From Marinitoga lauensis (lineage in GTDB: Bacteria; Thermotogota; Thermotogae; Petrotogales; Petrotogaceae): DNA of 64,000 nt. The position numbers and the translations under genes are program-made. Under the pieces are notes generated by a model. That model had not been told where the DNA came from, did no database searches, and saw only the letters and a list, made by a program, of their open reading frames with translations. Of the stretch, positions 1 to 8,846 are shown piece by piece. Position 1 is the stretch's first letter. Every line of letters starts with the position of its first letter. Where the stretch lies: NCBI RefSeq assembly GCF_004135675.1, contig NZ_QHLX01000002.1:310001-374000 (forward strand), read 5' to 3'.

Positions 1-1
1 C

Positions 2-205
2 CTATTAGAACCATATGACTATTGGACACCTGGTGAAAAAGCATTAACTCAGGAAGAACTACAAAAAGCAATTTTAAAATCATTTAATAATGATGAATAT
101 ATAGAAAAAAGAAAAGAATTAAAAGATATAGTGCATTATTATCAGGATGGAAACTCCAGTCAGAGAATATGGGAATTAATAGATAAAATAATGATGGAGG
201 AATGA
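2..205 (+). CDS. C-terminal end of a CDP-glycerol glycerophosphotransferase-like protein (partial)
   Basis: The open frame enters from the left edge and gives the last 67 residues of a protein. A YWTPGEK segment near its start and a YYQDGNSSQRIWE segment near its end resemble the C-terminal end of TagB/TarF-type enzymes, which transfer glycerol phosphate from CDP-glycerol. The glycerol-3-phosphate cytidylyltransferase gene at 1622, which makes CDP-glycerol, supports this reading. The stop is followed one base later by the start of the flippase gene, so the two are probably co-transcribed. The assignment rests on a short tail and on context; the catalytic domain lies outside the window. Confidence 0.5.
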   Translation, partial: LLEPYDYWTPGEKALTQEELQKAILKSFNNDEYIEKRKELKDIVHYYQDGNSSQRIWELIDKIMMEE

Positions 206-206
206 A

Positions 207-1622
207 ATGTCTCTTTTCAAAAAAGTATAAAAACATTTTCATGGACATTTTTAGGAAGTGGAATAGGATTTATATTTCAAATAATTATAGCCAGAATTTT
301 AGGAGCCGCTGAATTTGGAAAGGCAAATGTAATTCTCGGTTTTGTAGGAACTTATTATACGCTATTGAGTTTTGGTTTGCCAACATTATTAATTAGAGAA
401 ACTGGAAAAAATCCTGAAAAATCAAAGGAATTTTTTACAGAATTATTTAATACTTACATTTTACTGGATATAATCTTTTTTCCCATTATATTTTTAACTC
501 TAAAAAAGAGTTTGCAAAGTACAGATATTTTCAATAATTTTAATTTATCAATTATTATAATATCATTATTACTAACTCAAATAGCAAATCTTTTATATGC
601 TTACTATATTGGAATAAAAAAACAAAATTACACCAGTTTTTTAAGGGATACTCTTCTTAGAGTAATTCGTGTAATTTCATTTTTTGTATTATATATTTTT
701 TTGTCCAATTATATAGCTTATATATTAGCTGCAGTAATATCATTATCCGTACCTTTTATTATATCATTAACAAAATTAAAAAAAATAAAATCATTTAGAA
801 TTAAATGGATATTTGGAAATTCATGGCAATTTTATCTAATTTCTATAACCTATACGTTATATAACAATTTTTCTAAAATACTTCAGAAAGCATATGCAAC
901 AAATGAAGCCGTTGGTTATCTTTCAATAGGTATAACCCTTGGAAGTATTGGTGCTATGTTGGGTTCTGCGCTGGCTTCAGTTACAATGCCTGAATTTGCC
1001 CAAGCCTGGAAAGAAAAAAACATGGAAAAAATTGACTATGTTTTTAAAGAAGTATCCAGATGGAACTCATTTATAATCCTTCCATTAATTATATTTTTAA
1101 TAACCAATTTAAATAGAGTTTTAACCTTTCTCGGAAAGGATTATTCAAATGGAACCATAATAGTTTCACTTATTCTAATATCTCAATTTATTAATTCCTT
1201 TGTGGACCAAATGGGACATTATTAAATATGTCAGGATATCAGAGATTTGAAATATATAATGGTATAGTAATGATTATTACCGGTATATCCTCTGGATATA
1301 TATTTGGTTCCAGATTTAGCTGGGTATAGCACTATCTTTAGCTCTGGCAACAATAACGGTTAATGTATTGAAATTTATTGAAGTAGCAATAATATATAAG
1401 ATATACCCTTATAAATCAAAAACATTATTTTATATATTTATAACGGGAATAATATCAATATTAGTGTTCAGTATAACTAAAAATATAAGCAATGTAATCA
1501 TGTGGTTTTTAATAAATTCTATTGTTATATTTATAATAATTACAATAACTTTTATGTTTTCTCCTGCTAAAGAAGATAGAAAAATAATAAGGAAAATAAT
1601 GGGAAAAATCGGGGTGAAATAA
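207..1622 (+). CDS. Polysaccharide flippase (Wzx/MATE-like), three apparent 1-base frameshifts
   Basis: This is a roughly 470-residue, highly hydrophobic multi-helix protein of the polysaccharide_synt/Wzx type, which moves lipid-linked glycan units across the inner membrane. The ATG at 207 follows GGAGG at 196-200. Reading from it stops after seven codons unless the A6 run at 219-224 becomes A7. The frame breaks again at GG 1204-1205 and GGG 1322-1324; adding one G at each restores a continuous protein ending KIMGKIGVK at 1622. All three breaks are homopolymer deletions, so the gene is probably intact in the organism. It is the first of three flippase genes here, next to the glycerol-phosphate genes. 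Confidence 0.75.
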
Positions 1623-2125
1623 TGAAAACAGTTATAACCTATGGCACATTTGATTTATTTCATATAGGACATTTAAGATTATTACAAAGAGCAAAAGAAT
1701 TAGGGGATAAATTAATTGTTGCAGTATCAACAGATGAATTCAATCAAATAAAAGGTAAGAAATCAATAATTCCATATGAACAAAGATCAGAAATAGTAAA
1801 AAATATAAAATGCGTTGATATAGTAATACCGGAGAATAATTGGGAACAAAAAATAGAAGACATAAAAAAATATAATGTTGATATATTTGTTATGGGAGAA
1901 GACTGGAAAGGGAAGTTTGACTTTTTAAAAGAATATTGTGAGGTTGTATATTTACCAAGAACAGAAGGGATATCTTCAACAGAAATAAAAAATATATTAC
2001 AACATATATCCAAGCTATCCACAACAGAATTAAAAAAAGCTCTGGATATTTTAACCAAAATAGATTTTGAAGAATTAAAAGAGGCATTTCAAATTTTAGA
2101 ACAATTAAGAAAAGACTTATGGTAA
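1622..2125 (+). CDS. tagD: Glycerol-3-phosphate cytidylyltransferase (TagD-like)
   Basis: The protein has 167 residues. The N-terminal nucleotidyltransferase fold carries the TYGTFDLFHIGHLRLL segment with the HxGH motif (about residues 6-20), and RTEGISST sits near residues 118-125 as in TagD/Gct enzymes. The enzyme makes CDP-glycerol from CTP and sn-glycerol-3-phosphate. A helical extension of about 40 residues follows the usual 125-130 residue domain and is not part of the classic enzyme. The ATG overlaps the last base of the flippase stop codon, so translation is coupled. With the partial glycerophosphotransferase upstream it suggests a glycerol-phosphate decorated glycan. Confidence 0.88.
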   Translation: MKTVITYGTFDLFHIGHLRLLQRAKELGDKLIVAVSTDEFNQIKGKKSIIPYEQRSEIVKNIKCVDIVIPENNWEQKIEDIKKYNVDIFVMGEDWKGKFDFLKEYCEVVYLPRTEGISSTEIKNILQHISKLSTTELKKALDILTKIDFEELKEAFQILEQLRKDLW

Positions 2126-2145
2126 TAATGAAACGGGGTAAAAAT

Positions 2146-3237
2146 ATGACAATTTTAATAATAGGCTACATGCATCCAAAATATGATAAAAGAGTTTTCA
2201 GAACGGTAAAAGTATTATCAAAAGAAAGTAAAATTATATACCAATACTGGACAGATAAAGAAGAAATAGAATATACAGAAAATAATATAAATTATATACC
2301 AATAAAATATACCAAAAATATTCAGGCAAATCCATTAATAAAACTAAAAAACAGAAGAAAGTTAGATAAAAAAATATTAGAGATGATAAAAAATTATAAC
2401 TATGATATTCTATACATGCATCACTTTTTAGCTTCCAGACCAATTGAACCGTTTAAAATAGCTAAAAAAAGAAATAAAAAAATAATATATGATATTCACG
2501 AATATCACCCTGAAAATTTCTTAAACAACCTAGCAGGATCAAAAAAGCAATTAAAAGAAAAAATATTATGGAGGCTTTTTGAAGAACAATTAAAATTATC
2601 AGATAAATTAATATTCGTTTCTGAAGAAATACAAAAAGATATATATCAAAAATTAAAAATAAATAAAAAATATTATATTCAAAAAAATTACGCTGAAATG
2701 GCAGTGGAATCAATAGAGAAAAATAAAGAAATATCCTTTGTAGGGAAAATAAATAGAAATCTCGACGATGAAAAAGAGATATTAAAAAAATTAATACAAA
2801 AAGGTTTTACATTTAGAATAATAGGAATGGAATCAGAGTATTTCAAGGATATTCCGCATAAACACACCAACTTTTTACCATATGAAAGGATGATGGAAGA
2901 ACTTTCAAAGTCAGCATTCTCCTTAATATCTTTCAATACAGTAAAAAATAGAAGCTATAAAAATGACATATTCTCATTACCAAATAAATATTATGACTCA
3001 ATAGCAACAGAAACTCCAGTTATAGTAAAAAACACATTCATCTCCATGGCGAAAGAAGTCGAAAAATATAATATAGGTGTAGTAATAAATCCTAAAAATA
3101 TAAATGAATCAGTAAGTAAAATATTAGAAGCATATAATAATTATGATAAACTAATAGAAAACATAAAAAAATATAAAAATGAATTTATCTGGAATAAAGA
3201 AAAAGAAGAAAAATTTATAAATTTTGTTCTATTATAA
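2146..3237 (+). CDS. Glycosyltransferase, GT4-like
   Basis: A 363-residue soluble protein with a two-domain GT-B layout: an N-terminal MTILIIGYMHPKYDKRVFR start, a DIHEYHPENF segment near residue 125, and a C-terminal donor-binding half including SFVGKINR and LPNKYYDSIATETPVIV. The latter is typical of GT4 enzymes where an acidic loop and the E-x7-E region bind the sugar nucleotide. I chose the ATG at 2146 because GGGG at 2135-2138 is well spaced from it; ATGs at 2119 and 2128 lack this. It follows tagD closely and is followed by a weak terminator. The sugar donor cannot be told from sequence. Confidence 0.75.
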   Translation: MTILIIGYMHPKYDKRVFRTVKVLSKESKIIYQYWTDKEEIEYTENNINYIPIKYTKNIQANPLIKLKNRRKLDKKILEMIKNYNYDILYMHHFLASRPIEPFKIAKKRNKKIIYDIHEYHPENFLNNLAGSKKQLKEKILWRLFEEQLKLSDKLIFVSEEIQKDIYQKLKINKKYYIQKNYAEMAVESIEKNKEISFVGKINRNLDDEKEILKKLIQKGFTFRIIGMESEYFKDIPHKHTNFLPYERMMEELSKSAFSLISFNTVKNRSYKNDIFSLPNKYYDSIATETPVIVKNTFISMAKEVEKYNIGVVINPKNINESVSKILEAYNNYDKLIENIKKYKNEFIWNKEKEEKFINFVLL

Positions 3238-3250
3238 TTATAAATTATAA

Positions 3251-3272
3251 CGGGCAAAAAGCCCATTTTTTT
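3251..3272 (+). terminator. Short intrinsic terminator after the first glycosyltransferase
   Basis: GGGC, a five-A loop and GCCC are followed by ATTTTTTT. The stem is only four pairs, so this is a modest terminator, but it lies directly after the stop at 3237 and before a non-coding repeat element. Confidence 0.5.
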
Positions 3273-3302
3273 AATATAATTATGATATAATAATAAAAAG
3301 AA

Positions 3303-3550
3303 ATATAATCAGACTGTTGACAAAATAAAATAAGAAAAAATAATATGAGCGAATCCTTGAAAATTCCCGAAAAAATGTGAATGGAGACGGTCAATTTTGC
3401 ACGGATGCAAAATTGAGCGAAACCGAACAAGGATGTGAGTTTGAGCGCCAGGCGAGAATGAACATTTTTGAGGAATAAGAATTTTCACCGGATGAGTGAA
3501 TATTATTTTGATTATTTTATTTTATTTTAGACTTTGTCTACAATCTCAAA
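3303..3550. repeat. MITE-like structured intergenic element
   Basis: This non-coding stretch of about 250 bases differs from its surroundings: its centre (3350-3500) is much richer in G and C. The ends are imperfect inverted repeats: GACTGTTGACAAAATAAAAT near 3311 and the complement of GTAGACAAAGTCTAAAATAA near 3522-3541. Inside is a perfect 10-bp hairpin, CAATTTTGCA at 3392-3401 pairing with 3406-3415 around a CGGA loop, and a small GCGCCAGGCG hairpin. The outer sequence TTTGTCTACAATCT recurs near 35872. I see no open frame. It may be a non-autonomous mobile element or a structured RNA; I do not recognise a named family. Confidence 0.55.
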
Positions 3551-3556
3551 TATAAT
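3528..3556 (+). promoter_or_regulatory. Probable promoter at the edge of the repeat element
   Basis: TAGACT at 3528-3533 is separated by 17 bases from a perfect TATAAT at 3551-3556. AGGAGG at 3571-3576 and the ATG at 3583 follow. The -35 box lies inside the terminal repeat of the MITE-like element, so the element may supply part of this promoter. Confidence 0.5.
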
Positions 3557-3582
3557 AGTAATTTTGTATAAGGAGGATCATT

Positions 3583-4562
3583 ATGCCCAAGGTTTCCATA
3601 ATTATTCCAACGCTCAATGAAGAAAAACACATAGAAAATTGTATAAATTCTTTAATCAACAATGATTATCCAGAAAAAGAAATAATCATCGTTGATGGAA
3701 TGAGCAATGATAAAACAAGAGAAATAATTAAGAAATATGAAAATATGGAAAATATAGAAATAAAAATAATAGACAACGAATTAAAAATAACACCAGTTGC
3801 TTTGAACTTTGGTATCAAAGAATCAACTGGTGATTATATTATGATAGCAGGGGCACACACAACATATTCAAACAATTATATATCATCATGTGTCAAAAGA
3901 TTAGAAGAGAATAAATGCGATGTAGCAGGAGGCTCTGTAATAACAAAACCAGGAAATAATAAAAATATAGCATTAGCAATATCAAAAGTATTATCACATT
4001 CATTTGGCATAGGAGGTGGAAAATATAGAATAGAAAATACAAAAGAAGAATATGTAGACACAGTGGCATATGGAATATATAAAAAAGAAGTATTTGAAAA
4101 AGCAGGATTATTTGTTCCAGAACTAAAAGAAATCAGGATATAGAAATGAACCTGAGATTAAAAAAAGCGGGTTTCAAAATAATGCTCATCCCAGAAGCAA
4201 AAGCATATTATTACGCTCGAGATAATTACAAAGATTTATTCAAAAATAACTTTCAAAATGGACTCTGGGTAATTCTTTCCACGCATTATTCCAAAAAAGC
4301 ATTTTCATTAAGACACATTATACCTTTACTTTTTGTATTATTTCTGATATTCGGACTTATAGCTTCAATATTTTCACCTATATCAAGAATCATATATCTT
4401 AGTATTCTTTCATTATATCTAATATTAAGCATATACTTTTCATTAAAAATCTCAATAAAAAATAAAAACCTAAAACTCTTTTTTCCAACATTATTTTCTT
4501 TTTGGATATTACATATATCATATGGTCTCGGATCATTATATGGATTATTTATTATATTATAA
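3583..4562 (+). CDS. Family 2 glycosyltransferase with C-terminal membrane helices (ExoA-like), one apparent frameshift
   Basis: The N-terminal half is a GT-A domain: VSIIIPTLNEEKHIENC, then IIIVDGMSNDKT with the nucleotide-binding aspartate, then the GAHTTY segment in the metal-binding position. The frame breaks at the A4 run 4125-4128. One added A restores ELKRNQDIEMNLRLKKAGF, the expected acceptor-site region of GT2 enzymes. The C-terminal third (after about residue 240) has three or four hydrophobic helices, as in ExoA-type enzymes that extend lipid-linked saccharides at the inner membrane. The repaired length is about 326 residues. The start has a strong AGGAGG site. Confidence 0.78.
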
Positions 4563-4686
4563 TTACTTAAACACTTGATATATTAATTCCAACCAAATAA
4601 AACGAAACATTAAAGAAAAAAACTTGAAATATCACATATTTAATGATAAAATATATAAACGGAAAAATATAGAACGGAGGAATAAA

Positions 4687-6855
4687 ATGGAACCAGAAAT
4701 CTACGAAGACGAGTTAACTCTCGAAGATATAATACATATTTTTAAAAAACGTTTTTGGTGGTTTTTCTTAACAGTAGTAGTAACAGTAGCAATTACTATG
4801 GCGTATCTTTTCACAACAACCCCGATATATGAAGCCAATGTTACCCTGAAAATAGAACCCCAACAAAGTAGTTCAATATCAGACTTATTTACCTCCCAAA
4901 TTACTTCCGCAAGGCCAGAAATCTCAACAGAAGTAGAATTAATAAAAAGCAGAACAAATATAGAAAAGGTAATAGATGATTTAAATTTAATTGAATATTT
5001 TAAAAATAAGTCAGAAGATAAAAACACAGAAATATCAAAACAGGATATAGTAAAAACATTATCAGAAATGATAACAGTTTCTCCTGTAAAAGATACAAAT
5101 ATAGTAAAAATATCTGTACAAAGCGATGATCCAGAATTAGCTAAAAATATAGCCAATAAGCTTGCAGAAGTATATAATGAATTTTTAAAAACACTTTCAA
5201 AAAATGAATACACTGTAAAAAGAGAGTTTATCGAAGAACAAATCCCAAAAGTGGAAGCAGAATTAAAAGCAGCAGAAGAGAGAATAAGAAAATTCAAAGA
5301 AAAAAACAAGGTATTTTTGCTCGATGAAGAAGCAAAAAATATATTATCATTTACCTTAGAATATGATAGACAAATAAACCAATATAATCTTCAATTAGAA
5401 GAAACAAAATCAAAGGTAAAAACCTTTAATGATTTACTAAAAAGAGTAAATGAAAAGATTATATCTTCCGAAACAATATCCACAAATCCTTTGGTAAGTC
5501 AATTAAAATCAAAATTAATAGACTACAAAGTGGAATTAGCAGGATTATTAAATGTATATCCAGAAACAGACCCAAAAGTAAAAGAAATAAAAGATAAAAT
5601 AGCAGAAACAGAAAAACTCTTAAAAAATGAAGTATCAAAGGTTATATCTTCACAGGTACAAACAATAAATCCGGCATATCAGGATATATATTTACAATTA
5701 ATAGAAGCCCAATATACAACAGAAGTATTGAAAGCAACAATACAGTCATTAACAAAACTAAAAGAAACATATAATGAAAAATTTGTAAAATTACCATTGT
5801 TAGAACAACAATTATTAGAATTAGAACGAGATATAAAAGTAAAAGAAAACCTTTATACATTATTACTTGAAAAATTAGAAGAAACAAGAATAGCAGAAGC
5901 GGGAGTAACAGGAACAGCAAAATTAATTGACTCTGCTATAGTTCCTAATAAACCAATAAAACCAAATAAAAAATTAACCGCAGCGATAGGTGGGGTTTTA
6001 GGAATCTTTTTAGGAATTTTAGTAGCATTCCTTGTTGAATATGCAGATAAAAGTATAAAAGATGAAGAAGAAATCAAAAGAATGGCAAAAGGGAAAACAG
6101 TATTGGGTAGAATTCCAACATTTGAACAAAAGAAAGAATATGAAAATCCAGAATTAATAGTATTGAATTCACCAACATCGCCGGTATCAGAGTCAATAAA
6201 ATTGACAGCAACCAATATCAATTATTCAGTAACTCCTGAACCCAAAATTATTTCCATTACAAGTTCAGGCCCGTCTGAAGGTAAAACAGTATCTTCCGCC
6301 AACCTGGCAATTTCTTATGCGCAAAATGGATTAAAAACATTGTTATTAGACTTAGATATGAGAAAACCAAGGGTAGAAAAGGCTTTAGGATTGGAAAGAT
6401 TTAATATCGGTGTAGTTAATCACATATTAAAAGGTGTTCCGATAGAAAGAATAACTCAAAATTACATGGAAAATCTTGATGTTATTCCAGTTGGTCCAAT
6501 TCCACCCAATCCAACAGCATTATTGACATCAAAGAAGTTTGGAGAATTAATAAATAAATTAAAAGAAAAATACGACAAAATAGTAATAGATTTACCACCA
6601 ATTTTGGCTGCAGCAGATGCATTAATAGTTTCAAAACATGCAGATGGTTTAATTCTGGTAGTTAGAGCAGGAAAAACACAGAAGCATTCATTAAAGGTAG
6701 CACTTGAAAATATTATTACATCAGATACCAATTTACTTGGTTTGATTATAAACGATATAAACGAAAAATCATCAAATTATTATTACTATTATTATTACTA
6801 TTATTATCAAGATGGTCAAAAGAAAAAAAGAAGAAAGCATAAAAAGAATAAATAG
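4687..6855 (+). CDS. Wzc-type chain-length regulator and bacterial tyrosine kinase
   Basis: The protein has 722 residues. A Wzz domain starts after a cytoplasmic N-terminus, with a first membrane helix near 24-44, a long coiled-coil periplasmic part, the Pro-rich PNKPIKPNKKL near 420 and a second helix near 431-450. A cytoplasmic BY-kinase domain follows, with Walker A (SSGPSEGKT, about 525-533), Walker A' (LLLDLDMRKPR) and Walker B (IVIDLPPI). Ten consecutive tyrosines at 698-707 precede a basic tail; such clusters are the autophosphorylation sites of this family. The kinase is fused to Wzz, as in Wzc of Gram-negative bacteria. The start at 4687 follows GGAGG. Confidence 0.92.
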   Translation: MEPEIYEDELTLEDIIHIFKKRFWWFFLTVVVTVAITMAYLFTTTPIYEANVTLKIEPQQSSSISDLFTSQITSARPEISTEVELIKSRTNIEKVIDDLNLIEYFKNKSEDKNTEISKQDIVKTLSEMITVSPVKDTNIVKISVQSDDPELAKNIANKLAEVYNEFLKTLSKNEYTVKREFIEEQIPKVEAELKAAEERIRKFKEKNKVFLLDEEAKNILSFTLEYDRQINQYNLQLEETKSKVKTFNDLLKRVNEKIISSETISTNPLVSQLKSKLIDYKVELAGLLNVYPETDPKVKEIKDKIAETEKLLKNEVSKVISSQVQTINPAYQDIYLQLIEAQYTTEVLKATIQSLTKLKETYNEKFVKLPLLEQQLLELERDIKVKENLYTLLLEKLEETRIAEAGVTGTAKLIDSAIVPNKPIKPNKKLTAAIGGVLGIFLGILVAFLVEYADKSIKDEEEIKRMAKGKTVLGRIPTFEQKKEYENPELIVLNSPTSPVSESIKLTATNINYSVTPEPKIISITSSGPSEGKTVSSANLAISYAQNGLKTLLLDLDMRKPRVEKALGLERFNIGVVNHILKGVPIERITQNYMENLDVIPVGPIPPNPTALLTSKKFGELINKLKEKYDKIVIDLPPILAAADALIVSKHADGLILVVRAGKTQKHSLKVALENIITSDTNLLGLIINDINEKSSNYYYYYYYYYYQDGQKKKRRKHKKNK

Positions 6856-6888
6856 TAAAGTAAAAAATTAAAAAAGGATGGGGATTTT

Positions 6889-7509
6889 ATGTTTGATATA
6901 CATAATCACATATTATACGGTGTAGATGATGGTATAGAAACAATAGAAGAATCCGTAGAAATATTAAAAGAATATAAAAATCATGGCATTGATACAGTAT
7001 TTTTTACACCACATGTTAATCATCCAACAGTAAAAACAGATATAGAAACAATAAAAAAACATTATGAAATATTAAAAGAAAAAGCAGAAGAAATAGGAAT
7101 AACCACATATTTAGGTAGCGAATTATATTTACAACCACAAAATAAAGAATTTATACCCATAAAAGATTATTTTGTATTAATAGAATTACCAACAACAATA
7201 TATCCTGTTTATTTACTCGATAAAATCTTCGATTTACAATTAGAAGGTTATGAAGTAATCCTTGCTCATGTAGAAAGATATCAATGGCTTCAAAGTAATA
7301 AATCATTAATAAGCAAATTAAGGAGAATGAATGTATATTTCCAGATGAACCTTGAATACATAAACGATGATAAATATTACCTAAAAAACAATCTTATTGA
7401 TTTTATAGCAACAGATTACCATGGCAAAAAAAGAAAACCCATAGATTTTTCACTTTTTGAAAAGTATAAGGATATTGTAGAAAAAGGTAAGAAAATATTA
7501 AAAATATAG
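6889..7509 (+). CDS. PHP-family protein-tyrosine phosphatase (CpsB/YwqE-like)
   Basis: A 206-residue protein of the PHP metallophosphatase fold. Metal-ligand motifs are visible: DIHNHIL at residues 3-9, TPHVNHP near 41-47, AHVERY near 125 and a final ATDYHG near 173. Enzymes of this family remove phosphate from the tyrosine cluster of the neighbouring BY-kinase, so this is the probable counterpart of the Wzc-type protein just upstream (gap 33 bp). The start is preceded by AGGATGGGG. Together the pair would cycle the kinase and set chain length and export of the polysaccharide. Confidence 0.88.
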   Translation: MFDIHNHILYGVDDGIETIEESVEILKEYKNHGIDTVFFTPHVNHPTVKTDIETIKKHYEILKEKAEEIGITTYLGSELYLQPQNKEFIPIKDYFVLIELPTTIYPVYLLDKIFDLQLEGYEVILAHVERYQWLQSNKSLISKLRRMNVYFQMNLEYINDDKYYLKNNLIDFIATDYHGKKRKPIDFSLFEKYKDIVEKGKKILKI

Positions 7510-7520
7510 GACGTGTTAAT

Positions 7521-8846
7521 ATGCGAAGATTACCCAAAATGTTAGATTTGATTATATTATTTTTAATTAATCTCTTTTTATTGAATTATACATGGTATAT
7601 ATCATTGATAATTTCAATATCATTATTTTTGGGTTATTATGCATTTAGATCATATGATTTAGAAACAATGAATTCCTTAAATGAATCGATTATAAGGATA
7701 TTTGCAGGTTTTTTATTGGGGTCTGTTATATTGCTTTTCTTTTATCCGCTATTTCTTGAAAACGATATAAACAGAAATACATTTATAAATAACCTCATCT
7801 TTTCAATAATTATCTTTCCTTTAATGCATAAAGTAGAATATAAGCTTTTTGAAAAACACGCAAAACCTAAAAGATATCTGGTTATAGGAAGAAAAAATGA
7901 AATAGGCCATATTTTAGATGAAATTAGTGAAAAAACATTAAATAAACTACAATTTATTGATTATATAAATCCTTCACCTGTAAAATTAGACGAGCTTGTT
8001 AATGAAGGTTTCACAAAAAAAGAGGCAAATAGGATTAATAAGATAATAAAATTTACCTATAAGGAAGATAAATCAAAATATAATGCTATATTGGTAACAG
8101 ATCCAAAATTAGAAGAAATAGTAAAAGATAAATTAGAAGAATATAAAGAATCTGGAATAGAAATAGAATATTTACCCAATGTAGTAGAAAAACATTTAAA
8201 ACGAATACCATTAGAAGTAGCAGAAAAATTTAAAGAATATTACTCAGTAATATTCGAACGGGATTATGAATCACCATCAAAAAGAGTTTTAGATGTATTT
8301 TCAGGAATAGTATTATTTATAATATTTTCACCATTAATAGCCATATTTTCATTACTTATATTTCTAGAAGATAAATTTCCAGTAATATTCAAACAAAAAA
8401 GAGTAGGAAAAAATGAAAAGATATTTATGCTTCAAAAATTAAGATCATTAAAAAATGATAAGATAGATCCAGAAAATCCAAATAAAAAAATAGATCAAAG
8501 CGTTTTAAAAGTAGGGAAAATAATAAGAAAATTTAGAATAGATGAATCATTGCAGTTTATAAATGTAATTCAGGGTTCCATGTCTTTGGTAGGGCCCAGA
8601 CCAGAAATGATAGAATTTCATAATCAAATGAAAAGAAAAATACCATATTACACATATAGATTAAAAACAAAACCAGGAATAACAGGTTGGGCACAAATAA
8701 ACTACAAACACACATCAACATTAGAAGATTACATAAAAAAAACAGAGTATGACTTATATTATATAAAAAACAAAAACATATGGTTAGATTTAAGAATAAT
8801 GCTTTTAACACTAGAAACCATGTTAGGAATGAGAGGGGCAAGATGA
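7521..8846 (+). CDS. Polyprenyl glycosylphosphotransferase (initiating sugar transferase)
   Basis: A 441-residue protein. The N-terminal 100 residues contain four hydrophobic helices, the middle is a CoA-binding-like domain, and the C-terminal bacterial sugar transferase domain (PF02397 type) carries SKRVLDVFSGIVL, FKQKRVGKNEKIF, LRSLKND, RKFRIDESLQFINV, GSMSLVGPRPE and KPGITGWAQI, all hallmark segments. It transfers the first sugar-1-phosphate to undecaprenyl phosphate and so starts the repeat unit. The usual KFRSM motif reads LQKLRSLKND here. The gene lies 11 bp after the phosphatase and overlaps the next glycosyltransferase by ATGA. Confidence 0.9.
   Translation: MRRLPKMLDLIILFLINLFLLNYTWYISLIISISLFLGYYAFRSYDLETMNSLNESIIRIFAGFLLGSVILLFFYPLFLENDINRNTFINNLIFSIIIFPLMHKVEYKLFEKHAKPKRYLVIGRKNEIGHILDEISEKTLNKLQFIDYINPSPVKLDELVNEGFTKKEANRINKIIKFTYKEDKSKYNAILVTDPKLEEIVKDKLEEYKESGIEIEYLPNVVEKHLKRIPLEVAEKFKEYYSVIFERDYESPSKRVLDVFSGIVLFIIFSPLIAIFSLLIFLEDKFPVIFKQKRVGKNEKIFMLQKLRSLKNDKIDPENPNKKIDQSVLKVGKIIRKFRIDESLQFINVIQGSMSLVGPRPEMIEFHNQMKRKIPYYTYRLKTKPGITGWAQINYKHTSTLEDYIKKTEYDLYYIKNKNIWLDLRIMLLTLETMLGMRGAR

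Noticed and set aside
5642..5920. Long leucine-rich minus-strand frames inside the kinase, rfbB (29287-29814) and ATPase genes (38806-39207)
   Set aside because: They are antisense shadows of clear plus-strand genes; the A-rich codons read as Leu/Phe/Ile on the other strand and no ribosome-binding sites or families support them.
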